Assembly: GCA_963665595.2 (NCBI GenBank)
Contig: CAXXJK010000004.1
Location: 372,001 to 436,000, forward strand
DNA from: G963665595 sp963665595
GTDB taxonomy: Bacteria > Actinomycetota > Coriobacteriia > Coriobacteriales > CADBOM01
Length of the DNA: 64,000 nt
Direction: 5' to 3'
Part shown: positions 41,626 through 50,581 of the stretch, in pieces
How the letters are laid out: each line of letters opens with the position of its first letter
How positions within the stretch are numbered: the stretch's first letter is position 1
Translations under genes and position numbers: made by a program
The notes under the pieces: generated by a model
The model's database searches: none
What the model was told of the DNA's origin: nothing
Seen by the model: only the letters and a program-made list of their open reading frames with translations

Positions 41626-42909
41626 ATGGAATTGCTCATCTCAGAAAAACTTATCGCCTCTTTCAAAGCGACATTCTCCTCTCTGAAGTATCCAAACTTC
41701 AGAATCTTTCTGATAGGACAGTGTATTTCGCTGACGGGCACCTGGATGCAGAAGACCGCTCAGGTCTGGCTCGTCTATACCCTCACCGGCTCGCCTCTTC
41801 TCGTAGGACTGCTCGGCGCGTGCCAATTCTTGCCTATACTCATATTCACGCTCTTTGCCGGTGTGTTTGTCGACCGCTTTCCCAAGCGCTACATCATAAT
41901 CATTTCACAAACAGTCTTTATGATTCTCGGTTTTGCCTTGGCCGTCTTGGTCTATCTGGGCATCGAGCAGTATTGGCATATACTTCTCATCACCATCATA
42001 TTCGGCATAGCACAATCGATCGACACCCCCGCACGACAGTCATTTTTTATCGAACTTGTGGGCAAAAAAGACATCATGAATGGTATATCGCTAAACGCCA
42101 CCATCTTCAATCTGGCAAAGATAGTCGGGCCCGCAGTTTCGGGCATCGTGATGGTTAACCTCGGCATCTTCTCCTGTTTTTTCATCAATGCGCTCAGCTA
42201 TATTGCCGTAATCCTGGGGCTCTTTATGATAAAGACCCCCAACGCCGTCTCGCCACGCGCTCAGCGTAAAGTGCTCCAAGAGGTGTCAGAGGGGCTCAGC
42301 TACGTGCGCAACAATGAGACGCTACTGGTGAATTCCCTGATCATGGGGGTAATCTGCACGTTTGCGCTCAACGGCGATGTTATCATGCCGATTTTTGCAA
42401 AAGAGGTGCTCGATCAAGGCGCAACCGCCTATACCAACCTTATGTCGGCTGCTGGCATTGGCTCATTTATCGGCGCAATCGCGATGGCTGCCATCGCCCG
42501 TTTTGGTATACGCAAACGATTGTATCTGTTTAATGCCATCGCTACTGCCTGTCTGCAGATATTGATGATATTCGTTCACGATTACTCTGTTGCGCTGGTG
42601 GCCGTTGCGGTCATGGGCTTCATCAATATGTCGTTCATGAACCTCGGCAATGTGATCTTCCAAGTCAATACGCTGAGCGAGTACCGTGGACGCGTTATGA
42701 GTGTGTTCACGTTTCTCAATCAAGGCTCAACGCCTATCGGTAACCTGTACGCAGGCACCGCAATGAATCTCTTCGGCGGTATAGCCGGATACCCTGCCTG
42801 CGGTGCCGCAACTCTTCTGCTCTTGATTCCGTTATTCATTGTCAAGAGAGAGACACTGACCTCATGGGTCACTGAGCGTCGCTCAAAGAATCCGCAGAGA
42901 AACGTCTAG
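41626..42909 (+). CDS. MFS exporter (EntS/MFS_3-like)
   Basis: A 427-residue, 12-TM transporter with the MFS_3 signature: SLKYPNFRIFLIGQ.IS, TGTWMQ...VWLVY..TGS, and FAGVFVDRFPKR between helices 2 and 3, then STPARQ-like SIDTPARQSF. Members export siderophores or drugs. The ATG at 41626 lies after a short TAGG; the upstream frame to 41569 has no ribosome site. Position ahead of the FecCD/nitrogenase-like operon raises the option that it exports a metallophore re-imported by that system, but a promoter and operator lie between them, so this is weak inference. Confidence 0.85.
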   Translation: MELLISEKLIASFKATFSSLKYPNFRIFLIGQCISLTGTWMQKTAQVWLVYTLTGSPLLVGLLGACQFLPILIFTLFAGVFVDRFPKRYIIIISQTVFMILGFALAVLVYLGIEQYWHILLITIIFGIAQSIDTPARQSFFIELVGKKDIMNGISLNATIFNLAKIVGPAVSGIVMVNLGIFSCFFINALSYIAVILGLFMIKTPNAVSPRAQRKVLQEVSEGLSYVRNNETLLVNSLIMGVICTFALNGDVIMPIFAKEVLDQGATAYTNLMSAAGIGSFIGAIAMAAIARFGIRKRLYLFNAIATACLQILMIFVHDYSVALVAVAVMGFINMSFMNLGNVIFQVNTLSEYRGRVMSVFTFLNQGSTPIGNLYAGTAMNLFGGIAGYPACGAATLLLLIPLFIVKRETLTSWVTERRSKNPQRNV

Positions 42910-42952
42910 CTACAATCAAAAAGTACATCCCCCGCATGTTTATCAAACGCGC

Positions 42953-42966
42953 GTTGCATTTGCAAC
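42953..42966. promoter_or_regulatory. 14-bp palindrome upstream of FecCD-type operon
   Basis: GTTGCATTTGCAAC, a 6-bp inverted repeat with a 2-base spacer, directly ahead of the candidate -35 element. A candidate operator. Confidence 0.45.
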
Positions 42967-42994
42967 TGACAATGTTTATTCTCATTTGTATTAT
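42966..42994 (+). promoter_or_regulatory. Candidate promoter and Fur-like dyad of transport/nitrogenase-like operon
   Basis: CTGACA at 42966-42971 and TATTAT at 42989-42994 are separated by 17 bases, a fair sigma-70-type promoter. The spacer and -35 are covered by the dyad TGACAAT-GTTT-ATTCTCA (42967-42984), whose TGA(C/G)AAT half-sites resemble Fur-family half-sites but with a longer spacer than usual. Repression by metal or by a Fur relative is plausible. Confidence 0.45.
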
Positions 42995-43082
42995 ATCCAA
43001 CTATAGATAATTCAATTTCTCGAGTTATCCCTCACTGTTAGACAGACAAAAAACAACTATTTTACTCTTTTAAGGAGAACAG

Positions 43083-44114
43083 GTGAAGCTCACCCGGCAG
43101 CATCGTTTCCACGTAAATTTTGTCGTAAAAATGATCATTCTGTTTGCGGTGCTTATCGTAGCCTATCTCTATTCATTTCTCATTGGAAGTGTCAACATAT
43201 CGATCGGTGCCGTCATCGATATTCTCCGCTCGCAGATCATGCCCGTTGAGCAGTACTGGTCTGATGTGATGAAGTCCATCATGATCAATGTCCGGTTTCC
43301 CCAGATAACGCTATCCGTTCTCATCGGTGGCGCGCTATCCGTTTCCGGCGCGTCCTATCAGACCGTTTTCAAGAACCCGATGGTCTCATCAGATATTCTT
43401 GGTGTTTCCGCAGGAGCAGGCTTCGGTGCCGCTCTCGCTATGCTCATGAATGGCAACTGGTGGACAATTCAGATAGCCGCATTTGTGTGCGGCATCGCCG
43501 CTGTGACCATCGCCTACCTGATAGGCGCAGTGTTTGGTAAACAGAATCTGACTGTCTTGGTCCTTGCAGGCGTAGTCGTTTCGAGCTTTTTCCAAGCACT
43601 CATATCCATCATCAAAACCTTTGCAGATACCAACAGCGTCTTACCATCCATCACATTTTGGCTCATGGGAAGTCTCAACAAGGGAGACAATACCGACCTA
43701 CTGGTCATGCTTCCCGCCATCATTCTCTCAATGGGACTCCTGTTCATCTTCCGTCATAAGATCGACACGCTCGCTGCGGGCGAAGATGAGGCAACAGCCA
43801 TGGGAGTCAACGTCACGCTCGTCAAGGTCATTGTCATTGTCGCATCAACGCTTATGACGGCCTGCGCGGTCTCGATCGCTGGGATCATCGGATGGATCGG
43901 CATGGTTGTCCCTCACATCGCCCGTATTGTCACCGGAGCATCGTACCCTAAGCTGATTGCCGGATCGTTTGTCATCGGTGGCATCTTCTTGCTGCTTATC
44001 GATGATATCGTTCGTGCGTCATTGGCAGACCTACCTCTTGGTGTGTTAACGGCACTCATTGGAACACCGGTATTTGTCTTTTTGCTCATCCGTACAAAAA
44101 AGGAATGGCTCTGA
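43083..44114 (+). CDS. FecCD-family ABC transporter permease
   Basis: A 343-residue protein with about 9-10 membrane helices and the conserved FecCD features: NVRFPQITLSVLIGGALSVSG-like opening, GVSAGAGFGAAL, GWIGMVVPHIARI and the final GVLTALIGTPVFVFLL. The family imports iron-siderophores, haem, cobalamin and other chelates. The start is GTG at 43083 after TAAGGAG. Its stop overlaps the start of the ATPase gene. It is the first gene of an operon continuing through a binding lipoprotein into nitrogenase-like genes, so the imported ligand is probably the substrate or cofactor source of that system. Confidence 0.92.
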   Translation: MKLTRQHRFHVNFVVKMIILFAVLIVAYLYSFLIGSVNISIGAVIDILRSQIMPVEQYWSDVMKSIMINVRFPQITLSVLIGGALSVSGASYQTVFKNPMVSSDILGVSAGAGFGAALAMLMNGNWWTIQIAAFVCGIAAVTIAYLIGAVFGKQNLTVLVLAGVVVSSFFQALISIIKTFADTNSVLPSITFWLMGSLNKGDNTDLLVMLPAIILSMGLLFIFRHKIDTLAAGEDEATAMGVNVTLVKVIVIVASTLMTACAVSIAGIIGWIGMVVPHIARIVTGASYPKLIAGSFVIGGIFLLLIDDIVRASLADLPLGVLTALIGTPVFVFLLIRTKKEWL

Positions 44115-44932
44115 TGCTTGAAGTCAAGGAACTACGCTTTTCGTATCGTTTACACCACGAAGTCCTAAAAGGCGTGACGTTTTCCATCGAACCCGGAGAA
44201 ACCCTCTGCCTGCTGGGATCAAACGGTGCGGGCAAGACAACACTGCTGCGTTGTCTGCTCGGTCTGTCCAAGATAGAAAGTGGCACGGTTACTTTGAATG
44301 GTAATCAACTGTGCGGTATATCTTCAAAAATACGCGCGCAGTTCATGGCATATGTACCGCAGTCATCTTCAATAGCGTTTCCCTATCTCGCGCGAGAAGT
44401 TGTGCTCATGGGTCGCGTCTCGCATCTGACACCCGGAATGTCTCATTCATCCCATGATAAGCAGGTTGCGTTAGAGTCGATGCACCGCCTACAGATAGAG
44501 CACCTCGCTGAGCGTCGCTATCAGGAGCTTTCGGGAGGTGAGCGACAGATGGTTTTGGTCGCGCGTGCTCTTGCGCAGGAAGCACAGTTGCTGGTAATGG
44601 ATGAGCCTACTTCCAACCTTGATTACCACAATCAGATAAAAATTCTCACCGCAATTAAATACCTTGCTTCACGAGGACTCAGCATTCTCATGACCTCTCA
44701 CTATCCCGATCATGCATTTCTCGCCTGCTCCAAGGTAGCGCTCATGGATAACGGATACATCACCGCATGCGGCACTCCCGATCAGGTTGTCACGAGCGAA
44801 AGTTTGACTGCACTCTATGGCACACCCGTACATGTCATTCGCGCCGATATGGGAGGTATATCGATAAAAACATGCATTCCCTTGCTTGATGAAACATGTT
44901 TTCAAAATCTACCTGAAGAAACCCAACAGTAA
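44114..44932 (+). CDS. ABC transporter ATPase, FecE/BtuD type
   Basis: A 272-residue ATPase with Walker A GSNGAGKT near 35-42, signature LSGGERQMV near 136-144, Walker B LLVMDEPTSN and the switch His in MTSHYPDH. The ATG at 44114 is preferred: it overlaps the permease stop as TGATG and has AAGGA ten bases upstream; a Met three codons earlier is too close to that site. It powers uptake by the FecCD-type permease and is followed by the binding-protein gene after 24 bases. Confidence 0.92.
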   Translation: MLEVKELRFSYRLHHEVLKGVTFSIEPGETLCLLGSNGAGKTTLLRCLLGLSKIESGTVTLNGNQLCGISSKIRAQFMAYVPQSSSIAFPYLAREVVLMGRVSHLTPGMSHSSHDKQVALESMHRLQIEHLAERRYQELSGGERQMVLVARALAQEAQLLVMDEPTSNLDYHNQIKILTAIKYLASRGLSILMTSHYPDHAFLACSKVALMDNGYITACGTPDQVVTSESLTALYGTPVHVIRADMGGISIKTCIPLLDETCFQNLPEETQQ

Positions 44933-44956
44933 CTCAAAAAGAAAGGAAGCATCCAA

Positions 44957-46018
44957 ATGAGTCTATCGAGAAGAGAATTTACGCAACTAGTCCTGGTGTC
45001 GGGGGTCTCGCTCGCCGGCATGGGTCTTGTCGGTTGCGCAAGCCAGTCAAAGAGCTCAACCACACCACCCGTTTCGCAGAATCGTACCGTCACTGATATG
45101 GTCGGCCGTAGCGTTACACTTCCCTCCACTGTCAACACGGTCGCAACCTTCGGATCAGTGGGCGTCTTGAATGCCTTTGTCGAATGTATGGGAAAAGGCA
45201 GCCTCATTGCCAACAATATGCCCGCAACATTTACCAAAACAAATCAGTGGGCCATGCAATATAAGTTTGCTCCTCAGATGACCAATGAGCCGGTTCTTGA
45301 AACTTCTAACGGTATCAACATAGAGGCCACCATGACGCTTGCCCCTGATGTCTGTATCACCATGACCCAAGATTATGCTCAGCAACTCCAAGATGCCGGG
45401 CTCAATGCCATCGTTATCACATGGGACAACACAGAAGACGTCAAGACTGCCGTCACCTTGATGGGGCAAGTTCTTGGAGTTGAAGACCGCGCAACTGACT
45501 ATAACGCCTACTTCGATCAAATGGTGGCGAAAGCCTCTTCGCTTACAAAGGGAATTCCCGACAGCAACAAAACCTCTGTTATCTACGGTGATGTTGAAGC
45601 ACTAACAAATCCTCACATCATCTCTGAGTGGTGGATCAGTGCAGCCGGTGGCAAGAGCGTCACATCGGCACTGCATAAGAACAATACCCTTCAATACACC
45701 ATGGAAAATCTGCTCTCCTGGCAGCCTCAGGTCATCTTCTCAAGCAACAGCAATCTGGCGGCCATATATGGCGATGCAAATATCTCTAGCCTTCCAGCCA
45801 TCAAAAACAAACAGGTCTATCTGGTGCCCACCGTTGCACATGTGTGGGGCAACCGTACTGTTGAACAACCCCTAACCGTCATGTGGGCCATGAATAAACT
45901 CTACCCGAATCTGTATTCAGAGGCATCGCTTGCTGAAGACATCAAATACTTCTACAACCACTTCTTCTGCTATACCATGACCGACGCAGAAATCTCAAAC
46001 ATCATCAACTACCAGTAG
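44957..46018 (+). CDS. Periplasmic-binding lipoprotein of FecB/BtuF type
   Basis: A 353-residue lipoprotein. A Tat-like or Sec signal with SRREFTQLVL precedes the lipobox LVGC near residue 27, then a Ser/Thr linker and a TroA/FecB-like two-lobe fold (VTDMVGRSVTLPSTVNTVA opening; WQPQVIFSS near the C-terminal third). It captures the chelate outside the membrane and delivers it to the FecCD permease. The ribosome site AAAGGAAG is clear. It is followed by a short gap holding two mutually exclusive hairpins, then the NifH-like gene. Confidence 0.9.
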   Translation: MSLSRREFTQLVLVSGVSLAGMGLVGCASQSKSSTTPPVSQNRTVTDMVGRSVTLPSTVNTVATFGSVGVLNAFVECMGKGSLIANNMPATFTKTNQWAMQYKFAPQMTNEPVLETSNGINIEATMTLAPDVCITMTQDYAQQLQDAGLNAIVITWDNTEDVKTAVTLMGQVLGVEDRATDYNAYFDQMVAKASSLTKGIPDSNKTSVIYGDVEALTNPHIISEWWISAAGGKSVTSALHKNNTLQYTMENLLSWQPQVIFSSNSNLAAIYGDANISSLPAIKNKQVYLVPTVAHVWGNRTVEQPLTVMWAMNKLYPNLYSEASLAEDIKYFYNHFFCYTMTDAEISNIINYQ

Positions 46019-46019
46019 C

Positions 46020-46059
46020 GCTATCATTCGCCCCCTCGCATGATAGCGAGGGGGCGAAT
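46020..46059 (+). promoter_or_regulatory. Two mutually exclusive hairpins between lipoprotein and nifH-like genes
   Basis: Hairpin A pairs GCTATCAT (46020-46027) with ATGATAGC (46040-46047). Hairpin B pairs ATTCGCCCCCTCGC (46026-46039) with GCGAGGGGGCGAAT (46046-46059), a 14-bp perfect stem with a 6-base loop. The two share bases and cannot both form. No U-run follows, so this is more likely an mRNA processing/stability element that sets expression ratios than a terminator. Confidence 0.6.
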
Positions 46060-46079
46060 AACTGCATGAAAGGGACTCC

Positions 46080-46850
46080 ATGTATCGGCTGGCACTCTAT
46101 GGAAAAGGCGGCATAGGAAAGTCGGTTACCTCATCTAATCTTGCCACTGCGCTTGCTCAGATGGGATATACCGTCATGCAGATTGGATGTGACCCCAAGG
46201 CGGATTCCACACAGCTCCATACTCAGGGCGTATCGTTACCCACGGTGCTTGATCGTATACGGGAAGGTGGCACCATCACACTTCCCGATATCATCTGCAG
46301 GGCAAACGATGGCGTGTTGTGCGTCGAATCCGGAGGACCCGTGCCAGGCATCGGCTGCGCAGGCAGGGGTATCATCACGGCGTTCGATACTCTCGAGCGC
46401 CTACATGCCTACGATGAATATCAGCCTGACTTCGTTATCTACGATGTTCTCGGCGATGTGGTCTGTGGCGGTTTCGCGCTTCCGCTGCGAGGCACATACG
46501 CTGATGCCGCAATGATTGTCACATCGGGAGAGATGATGTCTCTGTATGCGGCAAGCAACATCATACGTGCTTTGGAGAATTTTCAGAAACGAGGATACGC
46601 ACGCCTGGCGGGCCTCATCGCCAATCTCCGTGCCATTGATGGAGAGATGGATAAGATCGAACGCTTCTGTGAGGAAGAACATACCCGCATCGTCTCAATC
46701 ATTCCCCGTTCGCGTGAGGTGCAGCAGGCCGAAGATGCCGGCATGACTGTCGTCGAAGCATTTCCCAACTCAGAGCTTACGGCAATATATCAGACACTTG
46801 CGTTGCGTGTCATAGATGACGCACGTGTCATTCAAAATGAGAACATCTAA
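46080..46850 (+). CDS. NifH-like ATPase (nitrogenase iron-protein family)
   Basis: A 256-residue NifH/BchL/CfbC-family reductase. It has P-loop YGKGGIGKSVTSSN (8-21), switch I GCDPKADST (36-44), cluster ligands C93 in GIGCAGRG and C129 in DVVCGGF for a [4Fe-4S] bridging the dimer, and YDVLGDVVCGG as switch II. It should hydrolyse ATP and pass electrons to a component-1-like partner. It is followed after one base by two component-1-like genes. It is a little shorter than true NifH (about 275-295) and lacks the usual C-terminal tail. The start follows GAAAGGGA. The partner and substrate are unlike nitrogenase (see findings). Confidence 0.92.
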   Translation: MYRLALYGKGGIGKSVTSSNLATALAQMGYTVMQIGCDPKADSTQLHTQGVSLPTVLDRIREGGTITLPDIICRANDGVLCVESGGPVPGIGCAGRGIITAFDTLERLHAYDEYQPDFVIYDVLGDVVCGGFALPLRGTYADAAMIVTSGEMMSLYAASNIIRALENFQKRGYARLAGLIANLRAIDGEMDKIERFCEEEHTRIVSIIPRSREVQQAEDAGMTVVEAFPNSELTAIYQTLALRVIDDARVIQNENI

Positions 46851-46851
46851 T

Positions 46852-48051
46852 ATGACCGAACTCACCTATCAAATAACCGAAGCCCTGCGTCCCAAGCGTA
46901 TCCTGCGCATCCCGGAAAGTCATACACTCCACATAGGGCCAAGAGCGTGCAGTAGGCGTCAGGGCGTACGTGCACTGCGCAACGGAGTGGCCGAGCACAT
47001 CTCATTTCTGTCACTGTCAGAGACAGACATCATCATGGGTGACTATGTTACTCAGGCGCAAGAGAGCGTCGAGATCCTGCTTATAACGCTAGCCGTCACG
47101 CCCCGTGCCTTCATACTGTATGTAAACTGTATCGATGATTTTCTCGGAACAGATGAGCACTTTCTCCTTGAAACGCTCAACGAACAGTTCCCTTCCGTGC
47201 ATTTTCTGCTGTCGCACATCAATCCCATTGCCGGAGATGTCGAGCAGTCCAACTCACGCAGTATTCACACTAAACTTTACGATCTTTTAGAACCTCAGAG
47301 TTCAAAAGATACCGGTATTACCCTGGTGGGCAACTTTGAAACGATCCCCCTTGAGTGCGAATTCTACGACCTGGTACATGCCCTACAGATAGATCAGGTC
47401 AGACAACTGGTGAGTTGCAAATCATTTCAAGAATACCTTGATCTGGCCAAAAGTCAGCTCACCATCAGTCTTTCTCACTTGGGGGATGAACCTGCCGCAC
47501 TCATGGATTCACGGTTTGACATCCCCTATCTGTCCTGGCATGCCTGCTATGACATCAACGAAGTTGGCAAACGCTATGATGAATTGACTGCCCTGATCGG
47601 ACACGGGGCCTTTGACTATGCCGATATCAAACATGAAACCACATTGTCTATCAACGCAGCATGTGCTGCCGTAGGTGCTATGCCCATCATCATTGATTCG
47701 TCATCCTCCCTGCAACCCTTTTCACTTGCACGGGCTCTTCTGTCCTATGGGTTCAACGTAACGGCCATTTTTGCTCTCCATGTGAAGGATTGCGACGAGG
47801 ATGCGCGGAGTCAGCTCGAGCAGGACTATCCCGATCTACTCATTATTCAGCACGAAAGCTATGAGGTGATCAGTGGTTACGGTATTTCGCCCACATGCAT
47901 TTCCGTCGGCACTGATGCCGCTTTTCTGCTGCGTGCCGAGCATAGTATTGATATGCATCATGATGAAGGATATTTTGGGTTTCAGGGTATAGGACGGCTC
48001 ATGAAAGAACTTGCTGCCGCAGGTGACACAACCCATCATTGGAGCATCTGA
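46852..48051 (+). CDS. Nitrogenase component-1-like protein, NifD/BchN-type
   Basis: A 399-residue protein of the nitrogenase component-1 superfamily, shorter than NifD (about 480). N-terminal IGPRACSRRQG has C33, and VNCIDDFLGTD has C93, equivalent to two of the three P-cluster ligands of NifD; the middle Cys motif is absent. The C-terminal half retains the superfamily's repeated Rossmann-like folds. There is no recognisable FeMo-co Cys/His ligand. So it can bind a simple Fe-S cluster with the partner subunit but probably not a nitrogenase cofactor. The start (46852) comes one base after the NifH-like stop, and its stop overlaps the next start (TGATG). Confidence 0.85.
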   Translation: MTELTYQITEALRPKRILRIPESHTLHIGPRACSRRQGVRALRNGVAEHISFLSLSETDIIMGDYVTQAQESVEILLITLAVTPRAFILYVNCIDDFLGTDEHFLLETLNEQFPSVHFLLSHINPIAGDVEQSNSRSIHTKLYDLLEPQSSKDTGITLVGNFETIPLECEFYDLVHALQIDQVRQLVSCKSFQEYLDLAKSQLTISLSHLGDEPAALMDSRFDIPYLSWHACYDINEVGKRYDELTALIGHGAFDYADIKHETTLSINAACAAVGAMPIIIDSSSSLQPFSLARALLSYGFNVTAIFALHVKDCDEDARSQLEQDYPDLLIIQHESYEVISGYGISPTCISVGTDAAFLLRAEHSIDMHHDEGYFGFQGIGRLMKELAAAGDTTHHWSI

Positions 48052-49298
48052 TGTCTCGTCTCTCGATTTTTCTCCCACCCTTTGCCAGCGATTATTCCGG
48101 TGCCTGCTCAGCACTATTTAACCTCGACTGCTTGATCATCATAGTTGATGCCGGCTGCTGTACCCGCAATTACGTTGAATACGATGAACCTCGATGGAGA
48201 CATCAGCGTAGAAGCACGTTCTCTGCTCGCATTCGCAGCGTTGAAACTATCGTAGGCGATGACGCAGAGATAATCTCACAGACCGTCGAAGTGGCAAAGA
48301 ACTTGCATCCCGCGTGTATCGCGGTGGTGGGAACCCCCGTCCCCGCTATTGTCGGCATGGATCTTGCGGGCGTGGCTCATGAGATAGAAACCCTGTGCGC
48401 AACGCCCGCGCTTGGTATACCGACGACCGGCTTTGAAAGTTACGAGGTGGGTGTTTCCATGACACTTGAACTACTCTGTCGTCGTTTTGCCCATACGTCC
48501 TCATCTACCAATATGCCTCACTATCGCGCCGATCGCCCTCTGCTAAATATTCTTGGCGCAACGCCTCACGACTTCATGAGGCAAGAGAATATGGATGAGC
48601 TGAATTCATATTTAAACGATCAAGGTTTTGACATTGCGTGCAATACGGGAATCGATCGTTCGCTTGAAGCATGGGGGTGCCTTTCTCAGGCACACATGAG
48701 CCTCGTAGTATCGCAGGCAGGGCTTGCAGCCGCGCGCGTCCTGAAACAAAAATTTGGTATTCCCTTCTTTGTTGGTTATCCATTCGGACTTTCGGATAAC
48801 ACGCTGGCAGATACCCTACACCGTGCATATCGGCAGACTTTGAAAGAAGACAACATGTATCCTGTGCCATGCCCGTTGAATCAAGACGTCCCTGAGTCTT
48901 TGGCGTGTGGGGCCCTCCTACTCATCGGTGATCAGATTCTCATGAATTCCTTGCGCGCCAATCTGAAGAAACGTTTCTCTTCAAAAGGTGTCCGTCCTCT
49001 CATACATGTCGCGTCGTTTTTCACGATGGAGGCAACCTATCAGGAACCCGGAGATTTCTTCATCGAGCATGAACAATCATTGATTTCCTATATCAGCAAT
49101 CGTCCCAACACATACAGCATCGCCGATCCGTTGATACGGCGTATTCCGGGTTTTGAAAACAGCCTACTGATCGAACTTCCCCACGAAGCGCTATCGAGCA
49201 CGTTATTTGAAACATCTGCCCTCAACTATAGAGGAGAAGCAATGGAAGCTGCTCTTGATACCGTAGTAACACGCTATCAAGAGCAGTTCGGCCTTTAA
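48051..49298 (+). CDS. Nitrogenase component-1-like protein, NifK/BchB-type
   Basis: A 415-residue component-1 superfamily protein. Near the N-terminus C19, C27, C36 and C37 lie in FASDYSGACS, LDCL and DAGCCTRNY, and C89 lies in PACIAVVG, an arrangement matching the three P-cluster Cys of NifK/BchB. The remainder shows the superfamily pattern (LNILGATPHDFM; ACGALLLIGDQ). Together with the preceding protein it should form the heterodimer that receives electrons from the NifH-like protein. Start coupled to the previous stop. No NifE/NifN-like scaffold pair exists nearby. Confidence 0.85.
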   Translation: MSRLSIFLPPFASDYSGACSALFNLDCLIIIVDAGCCTRNYVEYDEPRWRHQRRSTFSARIRSVETIVGDDAEIISQTVEVAKNLHPACIAVVGTPVPAIVGMDLAGVAHEIETLCATPALGIPTTGFESYEVGVSMTLELLCRRFAHTSSSTNMPHYRADRPLLNILGATPHDFMRQENMDELNSYLNDQGFDIACNTGIDRSLEAWGCLSQAHMSLVVSQAGLAAARVLKQKFGIPFFVGYPFGLSDNTLADTLHRAYRQTLKEDNMYPVPCPLNQDVPESLACGALLLIGDQILMNSLRANLKKRFSSKGVRPLIHVASFFTMEATYQEPGDFFIEHEQSLISYISNRPNTYSIADPLIRRIPGFENSLLIELPHEALSSTLFETSALNYRGEAMEAALDTVVTRYQEQFGL

Positions 49299-49339
49299 CC
49301 GTATCGCCACTATACCCAAGTACAGAAGGAAGGTTGAGT

Positions 49340-50581
49340 ATGGAATTTATCTACGACCAAAGCGTCACGCGAAAAGATGCACTCGATTTGATGTGTGCTC
49401 ATTGGCAGATCATGCCTCAAACGTGTCTCGTACCCCTGCATCAGGCGTATGGGCGTGTAACTGCCGCAGAGGTGCGCGCGACCCATTCACTGCCACTCGT
49501 TCGTTCTTCAAAACGAGACGGCATCGCCGTACGCTCTGCTGATTTTGTCGCAGGGTTACCCGACACGCACGACTGGGTGCGTGGACGTGACTTTGCACAA
49601 GCCGACACTGGTGATGATTTCCCTGACGAATTCGACGCAGTAATCGCCGTCGAGGATCTAACGTATGATGCTGAGGGGGTTCTGAGCATAATCAATGAAT
49701 CACTTCAGATACGTCCCGGCACTGCAGTAAACCCCTGTGGCTCAATCGTGCGAGAGGGTGCGCTCATCGTAGATGCTCACACACGGTTGACACCTGAACT
49801 TGTCGCGACACTCGCCGTCGGTGGCATCGCCCAGGTAGAGGTGCTGGCTCAACCCGTTGTCGCCTATATACCAACCGGCAGCGAATTGATCCCTCATGGA
49901 AGCTATCCTCGACGCGGACAGAATATTGAAGCGAACAGTCTCCTTATTTCAGGTATGTTGGAACAATGGGGAGCCCAGGTTGTCTGTTATCCAATAATTC
50001 GTGACGATCAGGCCATGATCGAACAATCTCTCGATCGCGCACTTGAAATTGCCGATATCGTCTTAATCAATGGCGGTTCCTCCCGTGGAGAGGAAGATTA
50101 CAATTCGCAGTTACTCGAACAACGCGGCACGTTCTTTCGGCATGGCGTCCGCGCCATTCCGGGACGTCCCATCGGTATGGCAATTATCGAGGGAAAACCT
50201 GTCATCAATGTTCCCGGGCCAGTATCCGCAGCTTTTCTCACAATGGACTGGCTGGTACGAGGGTTAATCGCCCATTACTCCAAAACGCCCATTCCCCGTC
50301 GGCAGATCGTCTCGGCCCAGATGGCCTCGTCCCTTTCAAAAATGAGCGGCTTCGAGCGTCTCGCACGAGTGACGCTGTCTTCCGATGGCCACGGTGGTTA
50401 TGTATGTAACCAATTGCCCTCATCAATCGGCACACCAGAAACATTCAGAATCACTGATGCCATGCTCACTGTGCCGCTAGACTGTGAAGAAATACCCGCA
50501 GGATCAATGGTTGATGTAGAGCTTCTCCGACCGCTTGAACTCATAGAAGCCTCATGGAATATATGCACGGAGGAGCGCTGA
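49340..50581 (+). CDS. moeA: MoeA-like molybdopterin molybdotransferase (variant motifs)
   Basis: A 413-residue MoeA-family protein. MoeA inserts molybdate into molybdopterin-AMP. Recognisable motifs: RSSKRDGIAV (normal MDGYAV, Met replaced by Arg), PTGSEL (normal PTGDEL), EANSLL (normal DSNS), NGGSSRGEEDYN (normal GG.S.GD.D), PGRPIGMA and NVPGPVS (normal PGNP.S). Several acidic catalytic positions differ (Glu for Asp), so the activity may be altered. Start at 49340 after GGAAGG. It sits 41 bases after the nitrogenase-like pair and overlaps the radical SAM gene, so it belongs to the operon. It may serve the molybdoenzymes in this window or be a specialised binder of another metal/dithiolene. 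Confidence 0.85.
   Translation: MEFIYDQSVTRKDALDLMCAHWQIMPQTCLVPLHQAYGRVTAAEVRATHSLPLVRSSKRDGIAVRSADFVAGLPDTHDWVRGRDFAQADTGDDFPDEFDAVIAVEDLTYDAEGVLSIINESLQIRPGTAVNPCGSIVREGALIVDAHTRLTPELVATLAVGGIAQVEVLAQPVVAYIPTGSELIPHGSYPRRGQNIEANSLLISGMLEQWGAQVVCYPIIRDDQAMIEQSLDRALEIADIVLINGGSSRGEEDYNSQLLEQRGTFFRHGVRAIPGRPIGMAIIEGKPVINVPGPVSAAFLTMDWLVRGLIAHYSKTPIPRRQIVSAQMASSLSKMSGFERLARVTLSSDGHGGYVCNQLPSSIGTPETFRITDAMLTVPLDCEEIPAGSMVDVELLRPLELIEASWNICTEER

Noticed and set aside
46080..49298. True nitrogen-fixation genes
   Set aside because: No nifB, nifE, nifN and no FeMo-co ligands; component-1 proteins are short. Nitrogenase-like only.
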